Assembly (NCBI GenBank): GCA_944470555.2
Contig: OX104127.1
Location: 96,248,708-96,312,707 of the forward strand
From: Heterobilharzia americana
Taxonomy: Eukaryota; Platyhelminthes; Trematoda; Strigeidida; Schistosomatidae
DNA: 64,000 nt
Direction: 5' to 3'
The notes beneath the pieces were generated by a model. The model searched no databases. It was not told the origin of the DNA and saw nothing but the letters and a program-made list of their open reading frames with translations. This document shows positions 1 to 12,088 of the stretch, in pieces. Every line of letters begins with the position of its first letter. The first letter of the stretch is position 1. A program made the position numbers and the translations under genes.

Positions 1-640
1 CTGAACAAATGATTAAACCACAGACTAATTTTACCTGTTGGCGTACACCCCGTGCCGTTCAGGACTCGTAAAATCTTTTAAATTTTTCGACATGTGTCAA
101 AGTGATGATGCCTGTGAACTGGCTTCTCTCATGTTAATTTGCCAATGTGCGAATAGAACATTTATTTGTTTAAAGCGCACTGTTTTTATGTAATATGAGA
201 TCTTTCTTTCAGAATGAGGATTGCCAGTACCTGAGATGAGGAAGAGATTATAAAAAACACTACCAAAGATTTTTCACCACCGGATGTTGTAACCATATCC
301 ATAAAGTGATATGCACCTGTAACTTCAGGAATAGGTTATTACTATTATCGAAAGATTCTTTTGGTTGTGAAACGAACAGGAAACTTTTTCAGTATATACA
401 CAGTACTTGAGTTTAGATCGTTCTCAGGCATGCTTTTTTCACCAAATGGGGCCTCAGCGCAGCGCAATATCCCAAGTTTGAGTTACAAGTAACCAGTGTG
501 CTCAACTCATCAGATAAACGTCTATTATACCATAAATTCTAATATCCATAGCTTCAATGACCATTTACGTTCTGTCACAAATCACAGCCCTCCCTGCTGG
601 CCCACCTCCATCCTATGCTGCAAAAAACCTTTTGTAAGTG
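1..640. other. No gene recognised
   Basis: AT-rich sequence left of the Ty3/gypsy insertion. The only open frame (496-678, 60 codons) has no recognisable motif and runs into the LTR, so I read it as chance. Confidence 0.5.
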
Positions 641-644
641 GAAC

Positions 645-884
645 TGTTAGACCCAAGGGCTTATGGCTAACGCCCTGAACAATTTATTTTGGACAACCAC
701 AACGAGGCGAATAAAAAGGCATTGGTAGAATTATAACGTGTTTATTCCAAGCACTCTAGTGGGCAAGTCCAGTGGGCGAAAATTTCCGGGTACATTGGGA
801 GTTATTCATCATCCAATTGCAGCCAATAGTAAATACCAAGCTTACAACAGATAGAAACCATAACCAAGTTTACTGGGCACTACA
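645..884 (-). repeat. 3' LTR of the Ty3/gypsy element
   Basis: A 240-bp repeat aligning base for base, without gaps, to 6389-6628, with about 12 substitutions, mostly transitions. On the minus strand it contains two AATAAA hexamers, plausible polyadenylation signals. The left edge abuts the GAAC target duplication. Confidence 0.93.
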
Positions 885-910
885 TCAGCCTCCCCCCATC
901 AGGGAGGCTG
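885..910 (-). promoter_or_regulatory. Polypurine tract with overlapping hairpin
   Basis: Directly upstream of the 3' LTR in element orientation the minus strand holds a purine run (GGGGGGAGG within 888-900), the expected second-strand primer. The run is embedded in a perfect 9-bp inverted repeat (886-894 with 902-910) around a 7-nt loop. Confidence 0.6.
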
Positions 911-2880
911 TCGTTTCAATGCAATCCTGAATGAAGCGAACAAGGAGGGGGAAAAACGGGGAAAGATAAAGAAAATGTTGATACTGCGTACGCAGTGTTC
1001 TGCTGATCAGATGCAATGGTGACGAATGGGGAAATATTGTATAGAATGTCAATGCAGCATTAGTCTATTAGTCACTATTGTTTTCACGATAACAGAGTAT
1101 TTCTTGAATCTTCTTTGACCTAAAAATTAGGACAAGTGCAGAAACCGTGTGCAAAGTACAAGTTAACAAAGCCACTTCTACTTGTAAGAACAATGACTAT
1201 AAACCCAATGTATATCCCTCTTAATTTTGTGTCTTGGTGCTATTCTAGACATTACCTTTTTACTGGGTCCAGCTATTTACATGCATAGAACATCAAGTGT
1301 TTGCTGATGGGATGCTAGAAGTACAAGTTAGTTGATAAAACTAGTTGATTACATGACTAGGAATGGTTCTGGATGAACCGCTTCTGCGCTTCTAGCCATG
1401 GGAATTAGCTGGTGATTGTTTGTGTTGGTTAGATAACGAAGTATGAACTTGTATAAATAGACAAAGAAAGCTCTGTCATTTGTGATTCCCGTGTTTTGGA
1501 AAATGCCTCGGTAGTGTATAAGCGGAGGAAAATAAGTAGCTCTAGCGTTGGAAATATTAGGGTGTTTGTCGCCACAATATGTGAATTAGACCTATTAAAA
1601 GCGTTATTGTGAACACTATTGTTGCTACTACCGGTGACGTCGTTGTAATAGTTTGGAGCGATGTGTCAATGCCGCTGGGAGAAAAGGTCTACACTTCATA
1701 CATATACATCATATACACTCGGTGACTACTGATGTGATCGGAAAATAAAACCAAGGAGCCGCACGATTTAAAGGTAACTGTGGCAGGGTCACTTTCAAGT
1801 ATGACTGAGCACACTTCTGCCCTATGCCCGTGTAATCCCAGGGACCACCACTGCATCATAATGTGGAATCACGGTTATCGCATGTACATGTATACATTGA
1901 ATATATATACATATATGTATGTATACATATTGGATAGGTCTGGCTTTATGGCATGGCAAACCACAGGGAAAGGGAAATAATACGGGATATGTACAAAAAT
2001 ATCGTATGCTTAATGAGACAGTATCCTAAGTTAAATTACTATTTTAGTCAAGTAACTTGTACCACTTGTAGCATAATAAGCCATAATATTCTTTCAACAA
2101 TGCGGCTCCTTTACAGTAGTGCTAGTGCTATACGTTTTGGGATGAGAAGCACGACACTGAAGGGACAGTTAGGTTACAATATTACACCACAATAACTACA
2201 AACTTACAGCTTGCCCTGAGAAAGAGTCCGTTTTGCACAGAATATAAAACCACTGGAAAAAAATGGAAACTCGCCCGTAATACCTGCTACTTGCATTCCA
2301 AAGAGCATTCTCCATGTTCCTCGTTCAGTAGTGTAGTGGATATTGAGGTACTTCTGTTTCTACGGATCTCTGAAGTGTCTTTAGCAGTAATCTTACATAA
2401 ACTCTAAAACAGATATTATCTTGGAAACGGAAGTAACTGATACTGAGCACTCGCCGTACGGTGGAATGACTCACCTGCCAGAACGTTGCTGTGGTGGATA
2501 TCCTCTGGCGTCGATAATTTGGCTGTTTGAAGTTTGAGCGTTTGCGGGTCCGCTGGCACTCAGTCACAATATTTCAAGTTCAGGTTAAAATAATATAGAT
2601 ACTCAAACGACGGGTCGAGCGGCTTAAATAGTTGATGTTATTTTAGTGTTCAAAACGGTTTTTTGTAGGATACATATTATAAACAACAAAATATGAAAAC
2701 GAAAACCGTAAATTTTGAAGTGTCGCCATTTTATCAACCTTTTCTTTTCTAGCTAGTCAATTTCTTATCAGAGGTTGTGCCCACCCAGCCTTTTTAACTG
2801 GTTTACGAACCTGCGCATCGTTCGTTATACCGTCCACGATACGTCGCGGAAGTTTCTGTGGGGTTACATATGGTGGATAG
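885..2880 (-). other. Non-coding 3' interior of the LTR element
   Basis: About 2 kb between the end of integrase and the polypurine tract. Some trematode gypsy elements carry a third ORF here. I see none: open frames are short (for example 2325-2567 minus, 80 codons, no motif). A short TA/TG-rich run lies near 1880-1930. The stretch may be a decayed ORF3 or later inserted DNA. Confidence 0.5.
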
Positions 2881-2888
2881 CTGTCTAA

Positions 2889-3658
2889 TTATACCGGCTT
2901 AAGTCTGTCCATAATGGCGCTATCTCGAGAGCTACAGCGTTGTATGACGAAATGTTTCAGATATCGCGAAAGAACTTCAAAGGGTCCTTCATATGTAGGA
3001 CTAAGAGGCGGTTGAATTCTGCCACAACAGACCAATACGTGTGTGCAAGGGTCCATATCTTTGGAGATGTAGGCTGCTCTGGCCTGCTCACTGGTTGCAA
3101 CTGGTTTCAAGCCAACCATTTGGTGTCTAAGTCGATCGACATAGGTTGACTGGCCAACTTTGTTGCTTTCAGCCTTGGGGTTGATAAAATCGCCAAGTCT
3201 TAGGATGTTGCCGAAAACTAACTCTGTCACTGAGCATTGAACGTCGATCTTGATTGTTGTGCGGATACCTAACATTACCATGGGGAGGTATTCTGTCCAG
3301 TGGGAGGGATCAGAGTGTGATACCAAGGCGGTTTTAAGTTGTCGATGAAATCTTTCCACCACACCGTTTGATTGTGGGTGGTACGACGCGTAACATATTA
3401 TCTGAGAACCAAGGAATTTAGCTAGGTTATTAAAAATCCAAACTGCGCCCCTCTGTTGGTGATTATCGTTACAGGGACACGAAGTATTGATGCCCGGTTC
3501 CGCAGAAACTCTTTTGCCACTGTTTCTGCGGTAATGTCCGCAGGTGGAATGGCTATCAGAAACCTTGTGTATCTATCGATGCATGTGAAGAGATACGTGA
3601 AACCGTTAGAATGAGTCAAAGGGACTACCAAATTCACGTGCACATGGGTAAAACGCAT
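2889..3658 (-). pseudogene. Integrase domain of the Ty3/gypsy pol, broken
   Basis: Two minus-strand frames, 3422-3658 and 2889-3362, cover the integrase core and C-terminal part. The core reads like the Ty3/gypsy catalytic domain, but the first catalytic aspartate is Asn (HVNLV where HVDLV is expected). The second is also Asn (ITNRGAQF where TDRG is expected). The MVERFHR segment keeps the third acidic residue. The downstream frame ends with the typical DRLKPV phrase. The domain would be catalytically dead even without the frameshift between the two pieces. Confidence 0.85.
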
Positions 3659-3745
3659 ATCGGGTTGAGAAAATGTTCCCAGAGGTGAAACGGTGTGTCA
3701 GTTTACTTTGGATGACTGACACGCCACACACTCCTTAACCCAATT

Positions 3746-4482
3746 TCACACATCGCACTGTAAGTTGGGCCAAATGTACTTATCAGCAATAAATTTTGTA
3801 GACGCTTTTGCTCCAGGGTGTGGCAACGAGTGAAAGTTGTTGAATACTAACTTCTTCATGTTTTTAGGCACATAAGGTCTAGGTGAATCTCTCATGGTGT
3901 CACAGTAAACGAGTCTATTATCTATGGGTGAAGGTAGCTGCTTAAGTTTAAGGTTACAACTGCTACTGGGAAGTAAATTTCTCAGTTCCTCATCCTTTCC
4001 TTGATCTGTTGCTAGAGCCTTGAAATCTAAAGCAGATTGATGAACAGTGCTTACATTAATTCGAGGCAGAGCGTAGACCACGTAATTTTGTGCACATTCA
4101 GCGTGTCTTATATCGCCAGCGAATGGCGATCTAAAAGCAAGGTGACGAACTTCAAGTGTTGAGTACTTGCCAGGCCTTGCATTTGGAGCATAAGTTAAAG
4201 GCTTATGATCCGTGCAGTCCGTGGATGTCCAGCCTTCCACCATGTGACGGAAATGCTTAATTGCTAAAAAGATCGCTGGCAGTTCTAGGCCAAACGCTGA
4301 ATACCGAGTTTCGGGTTGGGGGGGGGGCGTTTTGAAAAGAATGCCACTGTTTGCCATTGACTGTCCACAAACCGGTCGAGTGCTGCTCCTGCAGCCTTGT
4401 CGGAAGCGTCAATTATCAGTGCTAATGGCACACTGACATGAAGATATTTTAGGGTTGTAGCCCTCGTTAAAGCCAATTTCAA
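3746..4482 (-). pseudogene. RNase H and integrase zinc-finger region, frameshifted
   Basis: The frame at 4285-4482 contains the RNase H start (IIDASDKAAGAAL, then AFFSKR). The frame at 3746-4357 continues with TRYSAFGLEL, IKHFRHMVEG and TDHKPLTYA, and then the linker towards integrase. The switch falls at a run of ten G (4318-4327), so a homopolymer length change probably caused the shift. Confidence 0.85.
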
Positions 4483-4796
4483 CTTGTTGATAGCCTTGGT
4501 CGCTTCTGTAGAGAGCTTAAAGTCCTTAAATTTCTTCTTAAGGCGTCGGTTAGGGGTTGCATGTGGTGCACGATGCGGTGTGAGTTAATTAGACCAGGAA
4601 ATCCTCTAAGTCACGCTATAGAGGTGGGTAGTGGATGCTGGTTGATGGCCTCCACCTCTTTTGGCAGTGGTGATATCCCATCTCCATTAATCTTGTGCCC
4701 CAAGAATTGAATATTCCCAACTCCGAAGACTCACTTAGTTTGATTTGTCGCCATGCCGTTGTCGTTAAATTTTCGTAAGACCGCCGCGTATGTGAC

Positions 4797-5291
4797 TCAC
4801 ATGTGAGCCTGAATCTGGGCTGACAACCAGTAGGTCATCACCGTCAGCTCTGGAAAAATGGTAAGTCCCGTAGAAAGCCGTCCATATACCGCCGGAAAGC
4901 TTGCACAGCATTCCGAAACCAAAAAGGATCCGCGCAAATTCGTATAAACCAGATGGGGTGGTGGTGGCTGTTTTGGAACGTCTTCTTCAGTCACCGGATT
5001 ATTGTGATGTGCGCGGAATAGGTCTGTTTTAGTGAATATGGTGCTACCTGCGAGATAGTCAGTGGAATCCTGAATACGCGGAACCGGATGCCCAACAGAA
5101 ATGTTTTGTTTGTTTTGGGCTCTATAATCACCATATGGTAGCCAGCCTGCTTGATTTTTCTTGGGCACCGTATGTAATGAGGAGACCCACCGACTCTTGG
5201 AAGGGCAAATGGTGCCTAACTGAGGCGCACAGTCAAATTTAACCCTGGAGATTTTCAGTTTATCTGGCGCTGGTCTCCTTTGTTTTGCCAT
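4797..5291 (-). pseudogene. Reverse transcriptase domain of the Ty3/gypsy pol, broken
   Basis: 164 codons matching the N-terminal half of a gypsy RT: a KLKISRVKFD region, PSKSRW, HTVPKK, GDYRAQN, then TIFTKTDLFRAHH. The phrases around the catalytic motif have shifted frame. The expected aspartate pair is visible only in another frame near 4820-4835 (DGDDLLVVS). The C-terminal third is scrambled by small indels. Confidence 0.85.
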
Positions 5292-5313
5292 GCGTTTTAT
5301 GCTGTGCGTCGCC

Positions 5314-6180
5314 TTAGGACTTAAGCGGGAAGAATGCGCCTTGGGTGACGTCGGGTTTGGACCTCGTTACGCGTGTCTGCCAAGAATTCCATGCCAGAAT
5401 TCCTGTCGGTGAGGCAGAATAAGCAACTGTTCGGGCACCCCTTCTCAGCAGTCGGTACCCTGAAAGGGGTCTCCAGTTTCCCTGTTTGCCAGAGGACTGC
5501 TTAGGCTGGGCGCGTGGTTCCGTACATCTTCTAGATTGTGCGCCATATTTCCAGCGATACCAACAGAATTGTCCGGACAGCCTCGAGTGTCGGGGTCTAC
5601 TTCGTGATCTGTGTCTGAGTGCTGGCTTGCCTCTTTGACTTTGACTCAGTTGGATCTGAGCCACAGCTTCCGTTAGTGTTTTCACGTTTGCCACTGATTC
5701 AGTAATGATAGCGCCTTTAGATGAGTTGGGACTAGTATGCAGCGATAAGCGGTTGTCCCTAGTTGTTCCTCTCTCCATGAAGTGATCTGCAGCTTGAGCT
5801 AATTCTGGAGGCGGGATTTTCAGGTTTTGTGAGTCAAGCGCACACTGGACATGATGCGGTAGTGCCTGAATTCAACCTTCCTTCAGGGTGGCTTTCCCGA
5901 CCACATTTTCTCCCACTATCTTTTGCAAGTGTCTCAGAAACTGTGACGAGGATCTGTCTCCCAACATCTCCCCCGTAACAGACGTTTGACGCATCGGCTG
6001 TTTGGCATTGATGGATGGCTTATTGTCGTACGTTTGAGCGTTGAATAAGAGTAGTCATCAGGGGTATTAATTATGAGATCACGGACCTCTTTACTAACTG
6101 AGAGAGGACGAATGGAACACGAGTCATTGCATCTCGGTTTCTCTGACTTTGTGTTGTGTCAGTCAGATAAATGCTCCAGC
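5314..6180 (-). pseudogene. Gag/nucleocapsid and protease remnant
   Basis: The frame 5314-5778 contains a cysteine motif of trematode gypsy gags with two positions lost (CWYRWKYGAQSRRCTEPR, where His and a last Cys are expected). In another frame near 5360-5410 lies a protease remnant, DRNSGMEFLADTR, where the catalytic triplet should be DTG. Upstream (about 5800-6050) pieces of gag helical region are readable in shifted frames, for example the DRSSSQFLRHLQKIVGEN phrase. All of it is broken. Confidence 0.75.
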
Positions 6181-6370
6181 TAGGCTAACCGAAGTTCTGG
6201 GTCTTGCCTATCGAAGGTTGGTAATCGATTCTTAGTAGCTACTGGAGTGTCAACTTCCAATGAAGCGGACTCATTGACTATATAGCAATCAAAATCAATA
6301 AGGTTAGGTATTTTTAAAAAAATCGAAATCAATAGATGAACAATTAAAATGAATAGAAGCGAACAACGCA

Positions 6371-6388
6371 CGCTATCAGGCTCACCAA
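6371..6388 (-). promoter_or_regulatory. Primer-binding-like site of the LTR element
   Basis: Immediately inside the 5' LTR the minus strand reads TTGGTGAGCC and onward. A TGG start at this place is what a site pairing with a tRNA 3' CCA end should show. Which tRNA it matches was not determined. Confidence 0.6.
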
Positions 6389-6628
6389 TGTTGGACTAAG
6401 GGGCTTATGACTAACGCTCTGAACAATTTATTTTGGACAACCACAACGAGGCGAATAAAAAGGCATTGGTAGAATTATAACGTGTTTATTCCAAGCACTC
6501 TAGTGGGCAAGTCCAGTGGGCGAAATTTTCCGGGTACATTGGGAGTTATTCATCATCCAATTGCAGCCAATAGTAAATACCAAGTTTACAACAGATAGAA
6601 ATCACAACCAAGTTTGCTGGGCATTACA
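6389..6628 (-). repeat. 5' LTR of the Ty3/gypsy element
   Basis: A 240-bp partner of 645-884 and the upstream LTR for the minus-strand element. It is followed at 6629-6632 by GAAC, matching 641-644. A primer-binding-like site lies just inside it. Confidence 0.93.
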
Positions 6629-6632
6629 GAAC

Positions 6633-7930
6633 GTTTCCGATCACATAGGTTCCTTTTTAGGTGCATATCTCGACCGTCATCTTCACCCCAAATGTTTGAT
6701 CAGCAAATATATTGTGCCTTTGGAATCTTTTTAACCTTTCGTATGGCTCCAAAGTCGTCTGTGAAGACTTAAATAAGACAGATATCAATTGAGGACCCAC
6801 TTCCTGTCATAACTGATTCGAGGAATTCTTCCATATCCTGTGAACCACAGGTTGGGTTCATCGTGATATGTAAAAACGTCGTAACATATCTGATATCTAG
6901 ATAGTGTCGAACTCACTGAAGCTCAGTTTTGTTATAGATTGGAAAGGTGCTTTGAAAACCTGATAGCGGGCTAATTTCACAGGCTTGTGGTATTCTACAT
7001 CTCAGAAAGCCTACGACGCGTCGGGACCGAGCATATTCCATTGCGAAAGTCTGGTTCCTGCTTGAAACGTTTTACAGTGACCTCACTGCCCCACTTCTAT
7101 TATCCTAACCTGCCAACCGACACTCTTGTAAGAAGCATCACTAATTACCTCGACACAAATGTTTCTCTTCGGGAGATTAGGCGAGGTGTGAATTATTCGC
7201 CGCATTTATGCTTGAAGATGAGGCCTAAACTGATACCATCACCACAGTTTTAGAAACTCCTTTGACTTTTCTTTACTCCGAAAAATAATGGTCATCCACA
7301 CTAGTCAGAGGGTCTGCTCCCAGCAGAAGTTGACCATTAGAGAAAGAATGGATTTCAGTCCGATGCTGCTTAGAGAATCCCTGTGCTACTCAGAAAATAA
7401 ACCGAATTATCTTGAAATTCCCTGTATCGCACTTGATGAACGTATCGTTGTAGAAATTGACTAGGTTTGCAATTCATTCGAGGAGAGTTCTCCTAGGATG
7501 TCTGTTACCCCAGACATACTTTCATCAAGAATGCCTCGTGGCAGCCCCTAACTTCTACGCACCGCACTTTTCTTCGGTCTTCTTATTCGGAGGCCAACAG
7601 GAAAACTGAGACTATCACAAAGATCCGGAAGGGTTGGTGTTCCAGCTATTCCATCCCAAATTGGTGGCCCTGATGTTCATTTGCCGCTTCTCAGAATACT
7701 CACCACACCTGCTCATATTTTCCGCTTCTCCGACCTAGAAAACTGTGTTCCTGGAGGCCGCGAACATAGGTATTAATTGTCTGACAGGCATCGTGGTCAT
7801 CACCGTTATCCTTATGATCATATCAAGAATGCCTGAGAAGACTGTCAGTAAACTGGCTCTAAGAATTTCTACTCAGTGACCAACTCATTTGTCAACATAA
7901 GTGCAGTATCCTCAGTTCCAATTCAACATT
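6633..7930. other. No gene recognised
   Basis: Unassigned DNA between the LTR element and LINE relics. The + frame at 6987-7253 (88 codons) has no motif I recognise. It may be old transposon sequence. Confidence 0.4.
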
Positions 7931-7949
7931 ATCCCGTCTTCTGCACTTT

Positions 7950-8260
7950 TTCGTTCAGAAAGCTTCGGATCACCATTGTTGGGTAATTGTGTCAGTCCCA
8001 TGCTTCGATACTACGAAGGCTTTCAGTAAATTCCCCCACACTTTGCTTCGTGCTTATGATGTCCATAGCCCACGGTCCATAATCAATTGATACAGTGGTT
8101 TTAGTCCTTTCTGAGCAATCAGCCTCACTAAGTTAGGCTTGAGTGGAATAATTCACTTCCCGAAAGAATTTCTATTGGCGTTTCACAAGGCGCTATTCCA
8201 AGATCACTTCCAATTCTGACTTATAACAATGAAATATTTGCTTTCTGACACGGGGAGTCA
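7950..8260 (+). pseudogene. Decayed LINE reverse transcriptase fragment
   Basis: In one + frame near 8010 the sequence reads FDTTKAFSKFPHTLLR, the palm motif A region of non-LTR reverse transcriptases (usual form DFSKAFDKVPH). About 150 bases on it reads IGVSQGAIPRSLPILTYNNE, corresponding to the GVPQGSILGPLLFLIYIND block. Stops and frame changes are frequent. Clade is uncertain. Confidence 0.65.
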
Positions 8261-8269
8261 TTCTTATTC

Positions 8270-9400
8270 ACGGATTGCCTTCAATAAAGCCCTAGCCTTT
8301 TAGAAGGGCTTTTTGCATAATAGTATATCCCGACTACATAGTCAGGGCAAACGAGAAGGATAAACCCAGCAGATCATAACAGGAGTCTGAATTACAGTGC
8401 TTGGCCTTTGAGCCAACCTCACACAAAAGCCCGAAAAGCCTGGAGCTGCCTCTTAGGTGGTCTTACCTTATTTTCGTCCGAATTCCTTTCAAAGGCGCTT
8501 ACACATACACATGTGGACGATACCATGACCGACGAACGACACCACTGGTAGTACCATAACCTACCCAGCTGCCCGATGTGAGAAGCAGTGAATCCCAAAA
8601 TATATCAGCACAGAATCAGGTTTGTCAGCTGGCGTCTGTTTGTTTTCACGAAAATAAATTGTAATAATTGGTTGTAATTAAAAGTTGGCGGCATAAGTGG
8701 ACAATGACGTCACCGTCGGTAAATCTTGGATCCAATTTTGGTGTCAGTGGGGAATTCTTTATTGATTTCAGATCAGTATTCATCATGCATCGACATCGGT
8801 CAGGGAAACATTGAAAACCTGTGATGACTGAGCCGCTGTTGCGTCACGGTATGGGACTGTTCAGCAGCGCGCACCAATGGCCTCACAAACGATTGAACCC
8901 GGGACTTTCAGGTACCGCCGCGAAGACTCTGCCATCGACCTACTGAATTGGAATCCAATGGTTCAAATCTTGGTTTGGCTCGGCATATGATAGGATATGA
9001 TTCTGAACGGTAAATTGTACCCACAACTCCATGTAGCAAATAATGCAGGATCATAGCGCATCATGCTGAAAAGACTGGTGTAATATAGGATGAATGTTTA
9101 CCACAACGCGACACTTATACTCTTAAACCACAGGAATCATATGCCAACACACGTCGTTTCAGTTCCTTCTACTGATTACTCTGAATCAGGGTAGGAAGTA
9201 ATCGTATCACAAACTACGAGGAATAATAACGGGATTCCATCTGATGTTGCATACAGTTAAAAAGATAACTGAAACTGTACGTCGGTGATTCCGTGGAGAC
9301 TGAATGTATTCAGAAAACAAGGTTTCAAGGCTTCGACATTTCAAGTGATAGAAAACACGAAGTTATTTATGAAAAATTTTGAGTTTTCTGACTTGCCGTC
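8270..9400. other. No gene; SINE-like and old repeat sequence
   Basis: No coding stretch recognised. Minus strand about 8880-8960 contains GGGTTCAATCG after GATGGCAGAGTC, resembling a tRNA-derived SINE B box. The phrase ATGGTTCAAATC (+, about 8958) is similar. Both are weak calls. Confidence 0.35.
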
Positions 9401-9419
9401 TCCAAATTCGAATGGACAT

Positions 9420-10830
9420 TGATTTAAATTTTTGCCGACCCATAACACTTCTCCTAATGGTGTCAGAAGTGATAGAGAACCCAGTGAACGACCGTATCAG
9501 AGAGTAGGTGAACAAGAGGGGAGCTCCAAGTAATCTTCATCATGGTTTCAGAAAGGGTAGTTCTCTCCCCCAAACCTTGTGGTAACCTGTGATATGTGGA
9601 GGGCATGCTGGGACCTCCAGGTTTCCGTTCACGTTGGTTTCCTGGATTTTCCGTGGGCCTTTAACGCAGTTCTACATACCATACTCACTGGCAAAATATC
9701 GAGTTTGGGTATCAACGGCCAAGTTGTCTCGTGTCGACGGGACTACGTGGGCTGCAAAAAACTCTGCACAAAAGCCAACGCGGCTTGCTTGACTTGGAGG
9801 ACATCATCATCTTGTGTATCACAAAAAGCGATTCTCGGCCCACTGCCACTCCTTCTTTTTGTGAACGACTCCTCAGTGAATCCCAGCTTCCTGATTCCAC
9901 TTTACGCCGATGATTTTAAGTTTTGGAGAGCTGTGACATCCAAAGCAGAATCAAGTGCACTGTGAAGTGATCTCAGATTGCTTGGAGAGTGCGTGGACAA
10001 TAACGGACTAGCATCTGTTCTGGATAAGTCCAGAACCATGTTTCCCCACACACCCGACTCCTAGAAAGTATTCTACTCTCTCTATGGAATGCAACTTTTC
10101 CACACCATCGCGGAAAAAAACCTGGGACGAATGCTGACTGGCAAGCTAGACACTGGCTCCAACTACCCAGGAGATGCCTACAGAGCCCACCGAGTACTGT
10201 ATTTTATGCGCAAACAGCTACGCTGTACCCCCCTCAGGACTGTACCCGAGGCGGTATAAGACCTACACACGACCTTGCTTAGAGGCCGACGGTGTCATTA
10301 CACCACCACGCCTGAAAAGATACGTGAAAATCCTGGTGAAAGTCCGAAGGCGAGCAACAAAGGGTGTTGTGAGAGTAAGGCGAAACTCCTACGAGGATAG
10401 TCCGAAAAACATATGGTTCCACTCTCCTAGCTACCGCAGATTACGTGGTGACTTGTTAACGGCTTACAAAATAATAATGAGTAATCCGAGTCATCCGAAC
10501 ATTAGAATCCTACCGAACGGTCACTGTGGCAATCCTCGCGGTAACCCATGGAGAATCGCCCTTCGAAGGGCAAAAACCCATGTGCGTTTATACTTCGTCT
10601 CGCTGTGGGTTTGAAGCCCCTGCAACGCACTGTCATCAAAGATTGCCATTGCTCCATCTGTTGACAGATCCAAGAAGGGGTCGCATGTACATGCAGCGAC
10701 TCATGGTTTGCGCCCATCCAGCTGGGATGTGGACTAAGCTGATACGGCCTACTAACTCCGCACAACTCATCACAGCCAAAGCATTGCCGAAACGTTTGTA
10801 GTATCGCTATCATCGCCAACCTGACCCAAC
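9420..10830 (+). pseudogene. CR1-like LINE, 3' half (RT plus C-terminal domain), decayed
   Basis: Readable across shifting + frames: a LHHGFRKGSS block near 9535, FLDFPWAFNAVLHTIL (motif A, 9640-9680), AILGPLPLLLFVND (9825-9865), and LYADDFKFWRAV (catalytic YADD box kept, 9900-9935). Then comes the post-RT region with VLDKSRTMF, and in 10174-10614 YRRLRGDLLTAYKI and the conserved arginine-rich end. This is the C-terminal layout of CR1/Jockey-type LINEs; I infer CR1-like (schistosome SR1-like) from these phrases. There are at least four frame changes. The 5' half is missing or too decayed to read. Confidence 0.8.
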
Positions 10831-12088
10831 CTTAGGCTTCCCTGTAGACATCCCCCTCCAGTCACCATCTCCTATCAGTAGTATTACTATCACTATTCCC
10901 ATAACCCATCATGTAATCTTGCTTGCTCCCACTCCTCCCTCTGACTGTATTTTAACACACTATTCAATAACAGTTCTCCATGACATTTAACTTCCATGAA
11001 TATACCTAGATTTCTCCTTCCGTTCCGTTCCGCTTCCTTTCACCACATCGTTTTTTGTATTTTTTCCTCGCAATTCCTCTTCCTTGAATTTTCCGAACAT
11101 CTTTTCTGTCCTTCTTTTGAAACCGGTCCGACCAGCTGTCTGGTGGCACGGCGCCTGAGGAACGCATCTGCCACACAGCCCTTAAAAATGCCACACCACC
11201 TCTACAAATTTAATGATCACCAATTCACCCGTCAGGTTAATCAAAGCTACAGCAGTCGAGTGGGTAGATCTATTGCATCGGAATCCACCAAAGACCTGGA
11301 GCTGTTTTACTAGACGTAGAAGGAAGCGCGAAGACATCGACTAGTTTATACTGGCTCGTAAAAAGGTATTGGGTTAATTGGATATTGAAATTTGTTTTTC
11401 TCCGTAAGATTTATAAATAGTAGCCAATCGGATAACAACATATCTATTATCATTTTCTCAGGCGGTCACTTTCAGTTTCCGTAACATGTATCGTCGCTGT
11501 ATAGGTGTGTTTTCTGTTTGGCTGCGTCTGCATTGTGCTTGAGTACCCAAGAGTTTTGCTCGATGTAGTCTGTAAAAACTTCACTTTTGAGTTTTCGGGC
11601 AGATTTATTCGAAAAGAGTTTTGTGTATCTGTTTTCCTCAATGCTCCGTAGAACCTGGGAAACTTCCGAAATTTGCTTAGAAATTTGGTCGTAAATTTCC
11701 TTGGTTTCCTCTGTACGCAAAGCTTGCTAACTTCCTGTACTTTTTTAATGTATGCACAGTACTATCGACATTTAAATGTTGTCTGACGCCATTCGTGGGT
11801 ATTTTGAAGCTTCTTTCAAATCGAGATGCAGTGGGATTCCCAGTTTCCGCTACTGCGTTATGGTGTATTTAGCTTTGACCAGGCCATTAAGCCAATATCT
11901 TTTTTACATTTATACCATACGCTCAGTATTTAACGCCTAAGGGCAGAAAAGTGATTAAAACGCGTTCGACTAATAATTAACAAGCCTCGACTGTTTTGTG
12001 ATAAATATTCTGTCAAGTAATTTTTAATTCTCGTAACTTTTCGAGTTCGAACCCGAAACTACGACACTAGAGATTTGCTAGTAGGAGA
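10831..12088. other. LINE 3' flank and region upstream of PDIA6
   Basis: 10831-11330 is C/T-rich on + and may be the 3' UTR of the CR1-like relic. From 11330 to the PDIA6 start no promoter element can be called with confidence. A minus-strand open frame at 11472-11720 is listed separately. Confidence 0.4.
11472..11720 (-). other. Possible divergent exon (unassigned ORF)
   Basis: About 85 open codons, charged and coiled-coil-like at the start (TEETKEIYDQISKQISEV), ending SDDTCYGN then stop. There is no ATG; a TAG lies just upstream, with an AG that could be a weak acceptor. A second minus frame is open over nearly the same bases, which lowers confidence. It could be an exon of a gene divergent from PDIA6, or chance. 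Confidence 0.25.

Larger units (their letters stand above)
645..6628 (-). mobile_element. Ty3/gypsy LTR retrotransposon, inactive copy
   Basis: A 5984-bp element read on the minus strand. Two 240-bp direct repeats (645-884 and 6389-6628) bound it and both have TG...CA type ends. The 4 bases before the left repeat (641-644) and after the right repeat (6629-6632) are both GAAC, a 4-bp target-site duplication. Inside, in minus-strand order, come a gag/nucleocapsid remnant, protease, reverse transcriptase, RNase H and integrase. This is the Ty3/gypsy order and it resembles the trematode CsRn1/Boudicca type, a subfamily assignment I infer only from the gag motif and pol phrases. By eye the LTRs differ at about 12 of 240 positions, so the insertion is not recent. 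Every domain carries frameshifts or lost catalytic residues, so it is dead. About 2 kb between integrase and the 3' LTR has no recognisable coding. Confidence 0.93.

Noticed and set aside
10502..10819. Minus frame of 105 codons
   Set aside because: Antisense to the C-terminal part of the CR1-like LINE, whose conserved phrases are on +.
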